From positions 3,793,834-3,857,833 of the forward strand of contig JAPTYO010000023.1 in assembly GCA_036873135.1 (NCBI GenBank): DNA of 64,000 nt, in the 5' to 3' direction. Positions within the stretch are counted from its first letter, which is position 1. Each line of letters starts with the position of its first letter. Shown here one piece after another: positions 44,501-56,990 of this stretch. The position numbers and the translations under genes are program-made. This DNA is from Clarkia xantiana subsp. parviflora. Its lineage: Eukaryota > Streptophyta > Magnoliopsida > Myrtales > Onagraceae. The notes below the pieces were generated by a model. The model did no database searches, was not told the DNA's origin, and saw only the letters and a program-made list of their open reading frames with translations.

Positions 44501-45821
44501 CCATGTTGTAATTATGCTCGAGGACCATCTTACTGCAGATCTTCAGGAAAAAGTTGGTCAGGTCATATTGCCTATGGTAATAATAATCCATAATTATTAG
44601 CAGAGGACTGGGGGTTTCAATCGAGGGTCTTTAAATACAAATCTTAAGTGAAATCTTGCGATTTGTAGCACCATAAAAGTTCCAGCACCATAAATCACAG
44701 AGAAATTGTAAAAAGATCATCACACAAAATTCACTTAATTAGGTGATTGTCCATATAATTTCACAGGTTGACCAAACAAAAATAATCAGTGCATTAAGAA
44801 GAAAGGTTAGGGAAATGACGTACCATTGTATTATCTTCAACTACACTTAACTTGAAACTGAGAGTAGTGTTAGAGCTGCTGTCAAATCTGAGAAAAAAAT
44901 AACCTATAAGAATTTATGATTCAAATACTACAATTTTTTTATCTGTAATCACAACTTCAATGACACCATACAGTAAATGGAGAAAAATTAATAATCGAAA
45001 ACAAAAATTAGATCAACAATAAAGCAAGATAAAAAAAAGGAAGGAGGGAGGAAAATGAGTTTAGTGTTTAGATTTGTGTCGATGTTGATCTTCTAATTGA
45101 AAAAGGGAGCTGCAATTTCAAGACACCTAAATCTAAAATCAGCCACGACTTTCTCGCTCACATTTGTGTCGATGTTGATCGCCTTGGTGAAAAGGGAAAC
45201 TGCAATTCTAAAATGGAAAATTTCAGACTCACCCGAATTCCAAGAGTCCCACACCCACATCCGAAATCAGACACGATGCACTTTATCTCTCCGCGGATAG
45301 GCTCTTCGACTCCAATAATGAAGAGAGAGCTTTTGAGTCTTCAATTTGAGAAAAACAGCCATCCGAGTTTATTCTAGGAATTTATTCTAGAGGTCGCCAT
45401 CGTGTACAGTGGAGAACATTGGCTTCCTGCACCACTCGATCGCCATGACGGCGTCCTGCGTGTGCATTATCTGCCTTCAGAGCTTTCCCCCTTTTTGGAC
45501 CTGATCCTTCTTGCCGAGTAGGAAGCCGTTGCCGATGAAGCTCAGGGATGTGAAGTCCAGGCTGAAGCAGAAGCGTCACAGGTGTAGGATAATTGATTTC
45601 AGCAGAGAAATAATGAGCTTCATTTAGAGGCATAGAGAATTAATTTGAGATGCGCCAGCAAAAGAGAAGAAGATGAAGAGCAGATCCACGTGTAAGGAAA
45701 ATAAGGTGCGTGTATATCAGGCGCGCGTGACCTACTGGTGACGTGTCAGTACCGCACTCTCTGAATTTGCTGACGTGGCGAAATCACACTCCTCCCTTAT
45801 CTCTCATATTGCCTTATTATA
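41592..45821 (-). mobile_element. Helitron H2, 4.2 kb, same family as H1, directly adjoining it
   Basis: The 3' hairpin CCCGCGC-GTA-GCGCGGG (minus; plus 41604-41620) lies in the same GGTGCTGACC context as H1, but the terminal CTAG has become CTTG. The right end CTCTCATATTGCCTTATTATA matches the H1 5' end with GA changed to TA. Only the bases TA separate it from H1. Inside is mostly AT-rich DNA with short frames. At 45390-45600 a GC-richer block (GTCGCCATCGTGTACAGTGG, GGAAGCCGTTGCCGATGAAG) is probably a captured exon of unknown origin. Confidence 0.65.
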
Positions 45822-46105
45822 TATATAGATATAGATAGATAGATTTAAGCACTTAAATGTCTAGAATTTTGTTTTTGCCACGGTAAATTTCTAGAAATAG
45901 AAAAGTAAAACTAATCGAGTTGAAATAGTGATATTATTAATCTATAATTAATAATATATAGACAATTTGAGTTTAATGGATTTAATTAATTATGTAGAAT
46001 TAATAGCAGTAGATAGATATCTGGAATAATTAACATTATTGACATACGACCACTTAGAAACAATTAGAACAGTTACTAATAAAGTAGTCTCTAGCAGTCT
46101 AATTG

Positions 46106-46138
<33 letters not shown>

Positions 46139-46619
46139 GGCCTCTAGCTAGCTAGCTAGTTAAAGATTAGTCATTGATCTTCTCATATGAATGCTAGGAA
46201 CTTAGTGAATGTGAACCCATTTTAGACAATTATATTCCATCAAAAACCATAATAATGAAAATAAATAAATAAATAAATAAATATAGATAGAGAACATTAG
46301 AAATGTTAAACAACATCATAATAAGAGTTTCTCAAAATTGACTAAGGTCAGATGTGGCCACGCCACAAGAGAGAGCAACACAACCTTGTGATCTGATATA
46401 TTAAATATCAAATTTATGTTATTTATTATTTGCTAATATATAGAGACTTACAAACGATAAGTATTTTGAAGTTGACAGACTAAATCCTGAAGTAATTTAT
46501 TCAAGTTCTGATTTTTTATTCTTCACTACATCAGCATAAAAAAAATTGTAAAAAACAAAATATTTTTTTTATTAAGCTCTTGAGTTCAATAAAAAAAACA
46601 TGATAAAAAAAGAGTAAAG
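45822..46619. other. AT-rich intergenic DNA
   Basis: No gene seen. It has a TATAGATA microsatellite (45820-45845), an A-run of about 28 near 46108-46136 and an AAATAAAT run near 46260. Confidence 0.7.
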
Positions 46620-48065
46620 GGGTTTTTCTTCAAATAGACTTCAAATTTTTGAATAATGGAAGTTAAGAAAAAGCCACTAAATTTAGAGCAATACAAATAT
46701 CGAATATTTTAAAAAATTATATAATTATGCAAGTTGGATGAATTACTTACAAAAAGCAATGCATGTCACTCAAATTATATATGGTGGCCTTAATGCATAG
46801 CTTCGAATTTTATGAAGTACTTCACTACATTAGCATAATAAACATGCCTCCAAACTTAGAGAGATATAAAATATAGAATACATACAAAAGTTATGTAAAT
46901 GAACAAATTGAGATGAGTTACTTACAAAGCAATGCATGGAACTCAAATTATGTGTGGTGACCCCAATGCATGCAGGCTTCGAATTTATTCATGTGACACT
47001 TCACTACATCAGCATAACAAACACGTTTATAAAAAAAATATTAAGCTTGTGAATTCATTAAAAAAATGAACAAATAATAAAATAGCTCTTACACTATACG
47101 TGCCTTGTGCCCAATATGCTTCAAATTTTCTAACATGTTGAAAGTTAAGAAAAGCCCACCAAACTTGTAAAACACATGATAGATAATATATATATATATA
47201 TATATAATTAAACTGGATCGATTTCTTACAAATGATGCATGCATGATACTCAAATTTTATATGTAGTGCCTCGATGTATGGTCTTGAGTTTGGTCGAAAC
47301 AGCTATGAGTTTATTACTGATATTAGGGTTAAAAATACTACTCCCTGCAAGACGCATCAAATATTTGATATATAAGCTTAAACATATCAATACATATATT
47401 CTATTAAAAAGAAGATGATGGACAAAAACGGAACGCCTAATAGAAAAGATGATGAGGAAAGCTTAAGGTTTTGATAGTACATCAATAGAATACGTACAAA
47501 AGTTATATAAATGCAAATTGAGATGAGTTACTTATAAAGTAATCCATGAAATTCAAATTATATGTGGTGATCCCAATGCATTCAAACTTCGAATTTCATG
47601 AGACACTTCACTACATTAGCATAACAAACACGTTTATAAAAAAAAATTAAGCTTTTGAATTCATTAAAAAAACATGAACAAAGAATAAAATAGCTATTAC
47701 ACTATACGTGCCTTGTGCCTAATATGCTTCAAATTTTCTAATATGTTGAAAGTTAAGAAAAGTCTACCAAACTTGTAAAACACATAATAGATTAAAAAAA
47801 ATTATATATTTAAGGAAGATGGATGGATTACTACAAATAATGCATGATACTCAAATTATATGCAGTGCCTCGATGTATGATCTTGAGCTTGGTCGAAACA
47901 TCTATGAGTAATACTACTCCTGCAAAAACGCATCAAATTTTTAATATATAAGCTCAAACATGTCAATACATATTATATTCTACTAAAAATAAGATAATGG
48001 AAAAAACGTATCGACTAATAGAAAAGTAGATGAAGAAAGCTTAAGGTTTTGTTAGTACATCAAAA
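46620..48065. repeat. Direct repeats of about 0.6 kb, two full and one partial copy
   Basis: 46840-47470 and 47475-48065 match over most of their length: AAATTGAGATGAGTTACTTA, GTGCCTTGTGCC.AATATGCT, CCTCGATGTATG.TCTTGAG, TCGAAACA.CTATGAGT. Part of the unit also occurs at 46620-46840 (CAATGCATG.CACTCAAATTA, CTTCACTACATTAGCATAA). No coding frame. A TA microsatellite interrupts it at 47190. Confidence 0.75.
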
Positions 48066-48399
48066 AATATATATATATATAGGGGTTGCCGTCTTTCAAC
48101 ATGAAGCTTTGTTTGTTTAGTTTATATATATATATAGTATTTAATTCTTTATTTTTAATGTAAATTAACGCCACATTATATATATATATATAGTATGTTT
48201 TTATTATTTATTGCACATTAGAGTAATGTCACAATATATTACATATTATTATTATCTATTATTATATAGTATATTTCTTTATTTTGTAATGTGATTACTG
48301 CATATTAAAGTAACGGCACAATGTATTGCATATTATTTATTATTATATTGCTATATATAATATGATATATTATTTATTATTCTATATATGTTGTGCTTA

Positions 48400-48816
48400 G
48401 AGCATCCACAATGGTTTTACCTAAACTGTATTCTTTAAAGTTGCCACGTAGACATTTATGTACACTTTAAGTAATACGTAAATTTAAGACACACGTAAAA
48501 AATATTTTCTCTGCAATCGTATTACTTAAACACATTCCTTAAATATATTTTATTATTAAATTTTCCAACAACCACCAATAAGATATTAGCATTAATTATT
48601 AAATGAATGAATTTATAATAAAAAATTAGTTACGTAATACATAGTGCATTACTTAAATTTAAGGAATGCTTTATGTAAAAACATAAATTTACGTGTGGGT
48701 CCCATCTTTAAGGAATGCTATGTAAAACCACTGTAGATAGTTTTTGTTGCTTTACTTAAATAAACATGTAGGACCCACATTTACGTATTCTTTACGTAAT
48801 ACCGTTGTGGATGCTC
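48400..48816. mobile_element. Tourist-like (PIF/Harbinger) MITE, 417 bp
   Basis: Terminal repeats GAGCATCCACAATGG and, at the right end read in reverse complement, GAGCATCCACAACGG, with the target duplication TTA on both sides (48397-48399, 48817-48819). The related sequence near 37585 reads through this point without the insert, which supports the borders. No coding capacity. Confidence 0.87.
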
Positions 48817-48819
48817 TTA

Positions 48820-49076
48820 CAGCCTATGGTCTTTCGGTGTCAAACTGTATAGATTATGAATTTAAAAGGAAACTTTTAATTAATTTGTTTCTCTAAATTG
48901 CGTAGAGACCAAAATAGGAAATAAAAATAATTCTTAATTTTCAAACAATCAATATTATGTATCTAAATTCAAAGAACCCTTATTAAATTCCGATTAAATT
49001 AGGAAACGGTGACTGCGTGGACTGTCCACGTGTCGACCAAATGGCTTCCGATACCGAATTAATATAATATAGTAGA
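48820..49076 (-). mobile_element. Helitron-like 5' end
   Basis: On the minus strand the segment starts TCTACTATATTATATTAATTCGG-like (terminal GA at plus 49075-49076, followed by host T). Its first 250 bases match 37600-37810. The matching 3' end could be the one at 36702, but intervening elements and repeats prevent proof. Confidence 0.5.
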
Positions 49077-49373
49077 TATGTCGTGTTGCGATTCACATAT
49101 GTCATGTGTCAACTATTTATTTTTGCGATTAGCTGCCTATATGTACATGATTAGTTGGTTTTCAGTTTTTTCATAAAAATGGACGGAAAAACGACATCTG
49201 TTATGCATGAGATATCAAATATATCTTAAAATTTGTTTAACAACCAATTTAGTCTCTAAATATTTTAAAACAAAAAAGAACATTACTATGGTTAGTTCAT
49301 GGCTCAATTGGCAAGTTAGGGAGCTCGCCCGAACCTGGATCAAGACGAACCCTCTAACTCGCTCAACTGACCC

Positions 49374-49487
49374 CACAATCATGTTTAGAGTCCGACTTAT
49401 ATATTCTGAGAAGTTCCGAGTTAGAGAAACACAATCATGTTTAGAGTCCGACTGATATATTCTGAGAAGTTCCGAGTTAGAGAAAGT
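49374..49487. repeat. Tandem duplication of a 56-bp unit
   Basis: CACAATCATGTTTAGAGTCC to GAGTTAGAGAAA occurs twice in a row with one difference (ACTTAT versus ACTGAT). Upstream, at 49290-49365, there is a tRNA-like segment (TGGCTCAATTGGCAAGTTAG), perhaps a SINE head. Confidence 0.8.
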
Positions 49488-49639
49488 GACAAGCATTGTA
49501 ATTTATATCAACTTGTTGGATATTTCAAAACATCTCTATAATATATTATACTCTTTTACCCTTTAACATTATTTTATTTTTCTTTTCAAAATTCCATAGA
49601 GTTTTCCTATTTACATTTTAAATGAGACAATTTATAAAA

Positions 49640-50169
49640 GGGTTAATAACTAAAAAACTGTCTAATGTTTACCCTATGTTAAAATTAGGTGTCCGAAGTT
49701 TCAAATGTTAAACTGTATTGTCTAAGGTTTCAATTTTGTTAAAATGTGGTGTCTCGGTGTGATTACTTTAGACAAGTCAATTCCGACGAAACCATCTGTC
49801 AAATTCGAGCTCCCATACACACTCCCTTCTCGTCATCTTGTCGGGACAGTCATCTAAGAAGTTGACCACATCCGCGCAAGTAAATCTCGCTTTGTTGTCC
49901 TTAGAAAATGGCTCCACATCACTCTTCTAGAATTTTTTTTTGTAATGTTTAATTTTTTGGTGAAATTTGACGATTTTGTGAAAAGTAAAGAGTGATGGAT
50001 TATGAGTGGGTGGGTTGATGAAAATGATTGAATGGAGATGAAAAAACGCGCAGAGACACCAAATTTTAACAAAAATGAAACTTGAGACAGACAATTTTAA
50101 CATTTCAAACTTCAGACACCAAATTTTAACGTATGGTAAATCATGGACAGTTTTTTTAATTATTAATCA
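49640..50169. mobile_element. Mutator-like MITE, 530 bp
   Basis: Long inverted arms of about 140 bp: GGGTTAATAACTAAAAAACT and GTGTC.GAAGTTT.AAATGTT on the left recur in reverse complement on the right. A perfect 9-bp target duplication TTTATAAAA lies at 49631-49639 and 50170-50178. Nothing coding. Confidence 0.85.
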
Positions 50170-50480
50170 TTTATAAAATCATCCATAACGTTATTAATAT
50201 ATTTTAGTGGATGTTCATTTTTCTAAATTTTACTAAAGACATCTATGTTAAGACTAAGAACCTAAAAAGGGTCTCAATAATATGTCATATTACAATTAAC
50301 TATTTCAATTTTTTTTTATTAGCTGCCTTGTGTATACAATTCGTTACTTTTCAATTTCAGTCCATTTTGACAGAAAATTAAAACAGCAATAATATACCTC
50401 TGAAAAACTTGTCGCAACAAAAAAATATTTAATATTTAGTATTTAAGATGGTGAATCACTACATAAGTAGTTACAGACTA

Positions 50481-51210
50481 GGGTTAATAGGTTTGTGTAT
50501 AACATGTTTAACGATTTTTTGCTTTTGGTGCAACATTTTTTTTTTGTATACTTTTTTGGTGCAATACGTTTACAAGTTGTACCACTTTTGGTGCATCCGT
50601 TAGTTGACCGTTAGTTTGACCGTTAAATAGTCACATAACTTGCACATGTCTAACCCTAAATTTCTATTTTTTTTTAGTTTAGTCCTCAAATTTATTGTCC
50701 TAAGTTTTTATTTTTGCAGTTTAGCCCCTATACATTTTCAACCGCGCCATAGGGCTAAATTGACATAGCCATGGTCCGACCCATGACTAGGTCGAACCAT
50801 GGCTAGAGTCACCAACGCTTGGTGACCTTAGTCATGGTCCGACCTAGCCATGGGTCGAAACATGGCTAGGCAATCTAGCCTTATGGTAAAATTGACCCAA
50901 TTGGATCCTAAGCCTAAAAACTGACCTAGCCATGGTCCAACTCATTGCTAGGTCGGACCATGGTTAAGGTCGCCTAGGTCCGGTGACCCTAGCCATGGTT
51001 CGACCTAGCCATGGGGCGGACCATGGCTAGGTCAATTTAGCTCTAGGGTGCGGTTGAAAATGAGTATAGACTAAATTGCAAAAATAAAAACTTAGGACAA
51101 TAAATTTGAGGACTAAACTGAAAAAAATAGAAATTTAGAGTTAGGCATGTGCAAGTCACACCAAAAGTAAAAAATCGTCAAACATGTTGTACCAAAAGAC
51201 CTATTAACCC
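50481..51210. mobile_element. TIR element with CATGGCTAGGTCG-repeat core, 730 bp
   Basis: Ends GGGTTAATAGGT on the left and ACCTATTAACCC on the right. The arms share TTAGTCCTCAAATTTATTGT and GACTTGCACATG in inverted order. The core (50750-51040) consists of direct and inverted copies of CCATGGCTAGGTCGGACC. A second copy lies at 61941-62670. No clear target duplication here. Confidence 0.75.
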
Positions 51211-51633
51211 TATAAATAGACTTATATTACTTGAGACTGCATTTAGATTCGTCATGATTATGAATGCTCTTTCTCCTACTATGCCACGCGCAGAATTTTA
51301 CTTGAAGCAGAATTTTACAGATAGTTTAGACTGAATAAATTAGACAGACAAGAATGAACATTTAAAGATACTTTAGGGAAAAACAAAATCATTACGATAG
51401 AAAACATAAGTGAGAACATATTTAGGCAAAACAAAATGGTCTCTTTCTATTCCAACAATAATAACATGGTGTTCAGTGTCTGGTTGATTAATCAACCCCC
51501 AAATAATCTGTCAACTTATCCCAGCTGTTTCAGCAAACAATAAACACTCCACAAAGTTCTATTTCTCTACCCCCACATATAAGGATTTACCTAAACCAAT
51601 TTTGAAGGAGAAGGCAGCTCCAGTTTTTCATTT
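51211..51633. other. 3' flank of the polyamine oxidase gene
   Basis: No gene. The part nearest 51634 is probably the 3' UTR of the minus-strand gene. Confidence 0.6.
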
Positions 51634-54600
51634 TCACAGACGAGAGATTTGAAGCGGTACAGAGAGCGAGTACTCACTCATGGCGCCTGTCTGGAAGAGA
51701 TCTTGTTCTCCATACCTCTCCATAACCCGCATTCTACACTCTTCTGCAGCCATCAGTCCTGTGGAGTATGCTCCGTGGACCGACCCTGCAAAGTCCTTGC
51801 TCGTAGCCTCTCCTGCAAAGAATAAGTTATCTACTGGGATTCTCAGCCATTCGTACAGATCATGGTGTTTCCCTACTCTGTCGTAGCTGTATGATCCAAG
51901 CGAGTTAATGTCTGATCCCCACCGAGAAACAAGGTACTGTATCTGCACCCATTCAATTCAAACACAAGACCAATTGTTGTCAGGGCAATTGAGTTAAGGA
52001 CCCAATTGCTATTATTAGTCCATTTTCACTGCTAGGCTTAGTTCTCAATATGATCAACTTTTTGGGTTATGAACTAAATTGCTAACTAAGTCATGTAGCC
52101 AATGCCGATGTGCTGGTTGCTTGTGTTCTTGAACTAGCTAAACTAATACATTAGTGCAATTTTCTATCACAGTTAAGCTTTCCATCTAAGATTAAGGGCT
52201 AACAAAAAAAAATAGATAGTAGAAAGTTGGACTTCAGTATTCGCTCAGCCAGTAAAAAGTCTTAAAAAGGAAGGAATTTTAATTAGCAGCCAGCTCATCA
52301 AGGCAAGTTCAGCTAGCAATTTGGTACTCAAACCTCTGAACTTTTTTAGGGAATATTACCATTTCTTCAAAAGTTTAGAACAAGGTGAGAACTAAATCGC
52401 GACAGTAAAATATTTCACGACTTCCACAAGACAAAGCATGAAGAATTTACCGGTGGAGATGCATCTGGAAGAATCTTCTTTAGTTGTGCAAAAGCAACAG
52501 CAGCAGCTGCTTCATCAGTCATCTTCTCAATGTCCCTTGCTAGCTGCCCCGCGGGCATGTACACAAGGACGGAATGTCCTGTTGCCTTATGGAGGTTCAG
52601 AAAGTAGCTGCATCCATAACTCGTGTCTTCAACCAATCCCACAAACTCAACATTTGGCCAGAAAACTGTCTCAAAGTGTAACACTATCTTGTTCTCAATC
52701 CCGACTCCTATATCAGCAATTGCTGTTTCTTTCCAATCTGGCAACTTTGGTTCGAACTTGACTATCTTGGATTTCAACACACCAAGGGGAATAGCAATGA
52801 CAGCTGCATCAGCAGAAAATGTTGTACCATCTTCTGTTGTTACAGTTACTCCCTTCAGGTGTCGTGATACTTTAGTGACCCTGTGGGAGAAAAGTGATAA
52901 GTAATAAAAATAAGAGATTGTTAAAATTGCAGTGAAGTGAACAGCACTCAGTACCTCTGTTTCAACCGAATATCAAGACCTTTAGCAAGGGTATGGACAA
53001 CTGGAAGGTATCCTCGAACCATAAGTCCATGGCCACCAGGCAGCAGAATCTCCTGCGTGATTTATTAATTTTTTTTTTTAAGATTGATAGGATAAAATTA
53101 AGTTATTATCCCATGTGGAAATAGATGAGCAGTAGGGAATTATATATATATCAGTAAAAAGGTGATTCACCTCATCCCAACATTTGGCTGAGATTGTATC
53201 GATATCTGCAGCAAACCACCCTTCCATTCTGCAAAGATACCACTGCAGCACCTTATGTGCTATACCCTCCATCCTGGAGAGATGGAGTATGTTAGGACGC
53301 ATAAACTCAACCTCAACAAGGATTTGAAACATAGGTTAATGAGATATTAACCTGAACGCCGGTTTCCTTTCGAAGACAACTGAAAGGACATGTTTTAGTG
53401 ATATGTCCTCTTCAAATTCCTTTCTTATTTCATTTACCTGCATTCAATCAGTACTTAGCTATACTCTAGTACCAGATCATTTTTTTTATTCAGAAGGCTG
53501 ATTATTAGGACAATTTACATCTCAGGTTTTCATTAATATTTTTATCTTAGATGTTCATAAATATTTCTATCTCAGTGCATAGAAGAAAAACATGCCTCTT
53601 TCAAAATGTCCTCAAAGGTTTCACCGACTTTTGTGACTAACTGCGGGGGAACTTTTTTACCATCTTTATCATATAGGGCATAGCTGCAAAGGAAAGAAAT
53701 TTCACAACTTAATTAGTTACTGTCATGAAGGAAAACCTACTTTACCATATATCTATAAACATTTGTTTTTCACCTATTGCTTGTCTTATATATACATATA
53801 TATGCAGCTGGAGGTACATATAGGTGAATATCATCAGACACATATTTTCTAATAGAAATAGCATGCTTGAGAACTGCCAGTAGAGCAATGACACAAAACA
53901 AGCAGAGTACCAAAACATTGCAAATAATAGAATCCACAATATCACTTGACACAGATGAACAAGAACAAGCAGTAACAGAGTATATATGTTCTGGCTAAAG
54001 AATGACGTTAATATACCTTTCTAGATCATGATCATACAAGACAGAGTTGTCTCCACTGGTACGATACAGAGGTAGACCCAATTTACCAATTAGTGGTGCT
54101 AGCGGATTTTCGTTGCAAACACCGTGCAGCCTGAAAGATTATATGAAGATACAAGTCATTATTCTGAAACTAAGTCATCATCAGCTCTATAAAGAAATAG
54201 GTACAGGCTGGGAAAATCTACCATGAAGCTCCTAGGTCAATTGGAAATCCAAATGAGTAGTTGGTATGAACTCTACCTCCAAGCCTATCCCGTGATTCCA
54301 GCACAGTGACCTAATAAACCAAACCAAAATCACAACATTGGCAACAAATGGTGTCTACAAATGCAATGCCGTTAAAAGACGCATTCGCTATCAGCAACTA
54401 GTTATAACTACCAAAGACTAACGTCAATAGATTCATCAGTACAGAGCTAATATCTAAGTGCGAGCAGGGTTGTTCTTTCCCACCTGAATCGATGCATCAT
54501 GAAGAGAACGAGCAGCCGCGAGTCCAGCAACTCCCCCGCCTATTACAATGACAGAGGGAGATCTAGGCCGCCTCCTCACAATACTTGGATGGCCTTCTTC

Positions 54601-55243
54601 TGCTAGAAAGAAAAACTCTATTAATCTTAATTATGACATATAAATCCTCGATAGTAGACAGCATATATATACATCAAAGTTAACAAAAGTAAATATCAAA
54701 ATAAAGCAATAGTTCAAGCCTTCTAAGCCTCAAAAAGTTTTTTTATCTAGCCTAAATAGCTGCAAGTAACACCAATATATAATACATACAAATAAGAAAT
54801 TAATTTCTGAATTCAACTTCTCTTTCAGCTTTGACCGTGAGAAAATAAAAGCAGAATAATGGCTACGTGAACGCATGCTCCCACCAGAATTGACTTTAAC
54901 AGTTCCTAGTTTGTGGAATTCCCATTTGTACACAAATAGAAACAAATTCTCTGAGTATAGTCAATTCTCAAAGATCTATTCCATGAATATGTTCAAAAAG
55001 GTTGCGGCAACCACATCAATTAGATTCCCAGCTAATGAGAAAAACCGACAAAAACGTTTTTTTTATGTATGATTATGAAATGATCACAAACCACAACCAC
55101 CCAATATTAATGCAGAATTTATCTATTTTCTGTAATGACATCATACGCACATACAGAGCCAGCATTACTCAGAAATTAACTGCGAAAGATAAGAAAAATC
55201 AACCTGTGCGGGGCTGGGGATTATTCTTGTTCGTAGACTCCAT
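51634..55243 (-). CDS. Peroxisomal polyamine oxidase, PAO2/PAO3/PAO4 type, 10 exons, 491 aa
   Basis: An FAD amine oxidase that oxidises spermine/spermidine, releasing hydrogen peroxide; this subgroup back-converts polyamines in peroxisomes. Exons: 55204-55243, 54484-54602, 54222-54310, 54017-54130, 53596-53683, 53352-53437, 53171-53273, 52955-53052, 52451-52880, 51634-51942; phases close to 491 aa, close to the Arabidopsis length. The Rossmann motif [17 protein letters not shown] is at residues 31-47, followed by [12 protein letters not shown] and GASWLHG. C-terminal LFFAGEAT and [15 protein letters not shown] contact FAD. It ends in SRL, a peroxisomal targeting signal type 1. Intron 5 begins GC, not GT (AAAGAG|GCATG); exon 2 has a TAGCAG tandem acceptor. 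It appears intact. Confidence 0.95.
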
Positions 55244-56228
55244 GATGCGACGCTGATCAGTAATTAAGGCTAAGCCCACAATTACTACTATGATTAATCA
55301 AGATTCGCAGTAACAATGGGTCTAACCGCTTCTTATCGAAATTATTAAAGAGGGGGCGATTCAACTGGGGAGAAAAATGGAGGACAAAGATCAGAAGACA
55401 CGTTATGAAGTGGCTGGAGCTCGTATTATGAAAACCTATCTTCCCCAACCAGCTCATGCGAATTGCTTTTTCTCCGATCCTTCACCTCTCTCTCTAATCA
55501 TAAAAGCGGAAGATCGAGTCGAATTGGACTCTGAAATCGGATTGCAGATTCCGATGACCGACGCTTCGATTTTCCGGCGAAGAAGACGAGTGATCTTACA
55601 GAGAGAAAAGGCAAAGAGATCGGAAACTCTAGATCGAGGTTGAGGAAAGAAATGGGTAGATGCTACGTCGGCGATTGATTTTATACCGAAAAAGATACGT
55701 AACGAACCACCAGAGATTTTGGCCAAAAAAAGAGATATTTTTTTACCCAAAAAAAAACATTGGAGATATTTGATGCAATGAAATGACCTATGTACCCCTA
55801 AAATTAATTATGGAAAAGATTAATTATGAGATTATTTAGAACAGGTATTAATTGGAGCCAATGGGCTGGATTTAAACTGCTTTAAGCATGAATGTATTTC
55901 TAATTAAAAGATCAATTTCGGATTCATAACAATATTGTTAGATCCAGAACTTATAATCTTATAGAATTTTAATGATCAATTTTAGGAATTCTATAATTAT
56001 ATAATTCAAGTTAACATAAAGATAGATATCAATAGTTATGATGAAGTTGAAAATTAATTTTAAGGAAATAAATTAAAGTCTTTATTATATATCTATAAAT
56101 TTAGGAAATTTAGGGTGTGAATTTTTCCAAATATAATAATTATTTTTAGAGCATTTTAGAATAAGTTGTCCATCATCTTTCATGGTTTTATAGGGCTAAA
56201 AATCACTTTATAAAACCATATAACAATA
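55244..56228 (-). promoter_or_regulatory. Probable 5' UTR and promoter region of the polyamine oxidase gene
   Basis: About 55377-55660 is less AT-rich and, read on the minus strand, CT-rich, as plant 5' UTRs often are. Small frames here (plus 55377-55643) have no recognisable product. 55750-56228 is AT-rich with no feature. Confidence 0.4.
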
Positions 56229-56356
56229 GTGTGGTGGTTAAGCGCTTCATCCCTTAACCATAGGTCAGGGTTTAATCCCCGCTAGTGACCATGGAAATGG
56301 AAAATTGTTCACGGCCAGCACGTGTTCCCTCGTGGGAAACCAAAAAAAAAAAAAAA
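56229..56356 (+). mobile_element. tRNA-derived SINE-like element
   Basis: A tRNA-like head with an A-box-like TGGTTAAGCGC (56235) and a B-box-like GGGTTTAATCCCC (about 56268-56280), a body CGCTAGTGACCATGGAAATG, and a run of about 15 A at 56342-56356. A degenerate relative lies near 10640-10690. No target duplication found. Confidence 0.5.
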
Positions 56357-56462
56357 GGAAAAGATTATTTGGTTTGGTTAGATTATTGCTATTGATTGGT
56401 TTTGCGTTAGATTTTAGGGGTTAATTTTAACATATAGAGTTGAAAAGATTTTACTTTTTTTT

Positions 56463-56990
56463 TTGAAAGCCTACGATTCCGGCCACCCACCTCCGACTCC
56501 GGCCACCCACCTCCAATCAGTCGGAATCGGCCGAAATTCGGTCGGAACCCTAAATCCTAAATCGGAGCTGCTTAACCCTAAATCGGTCGGAATATGCCGT
56601 AGTCGGGAATCAGCCGAGAATCGGTCGAAATCGGGATGGGTTTGGTCGTAATCAGCCGGGATCGGGGTGGGTTTGGCCGTAATCGGCTAATATCGGGGTG
56701 GGTTTAGCCGCAATAGGCCGGAATCGAGGTTGGTTTAGCCGGAATCGGCTGGAACCCTAATTCTGGTCATGGGGTATTTTTGGAATTTTGAAAATTATTC
56801 ACCCACATGACCATCACGTGACCAGATTATGTTCAACTTTACCCAAAATTTAACGGAGACACCAAATAGCAACACATATGAAATTGGGACATTGAATTTC
56901 AACCTCAGACACCAAACTGACGTATGAGTTAAAATTTGGACATTTTTTAGGTTCTATTCCGTGTAAACTCCTTCATCTATTATAGTATCT
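56463..56990. repeat. Degenerate minisatellite in a probable TIR-element remnant
   Basis: 56630-56760 contains about four ~31-bp units of GGGTTTGGCCGTAATCGGC plus GGAATCGGGGT. 56480-56520 has CTCCGGCCACCCAC repeats. The right side (56860-56980: CACCAAATAG, TTAAAATTTGGACATTTTTT) resembles the arm of the MITE at 49640-50169, so this may be an old related element. No gene. Confidence 0.5.

Noticed and set aside
49290..49365. tRNA gene
   Set aside because: A-box-like and B-box-like sequence is present, but the cloverleaf arms do not pair; more like a SINE head.
50481..51210. 9-bp target duplication for this TIR element
   Set aside because: The flanks TACAGACTA and TATAAATAG do not match.
55377..55750. 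Frames on both strands upstream of the polyamine oxidase gene
   Set aside because: Composition and position fit the 5' UTR and promoter; no family recognised.
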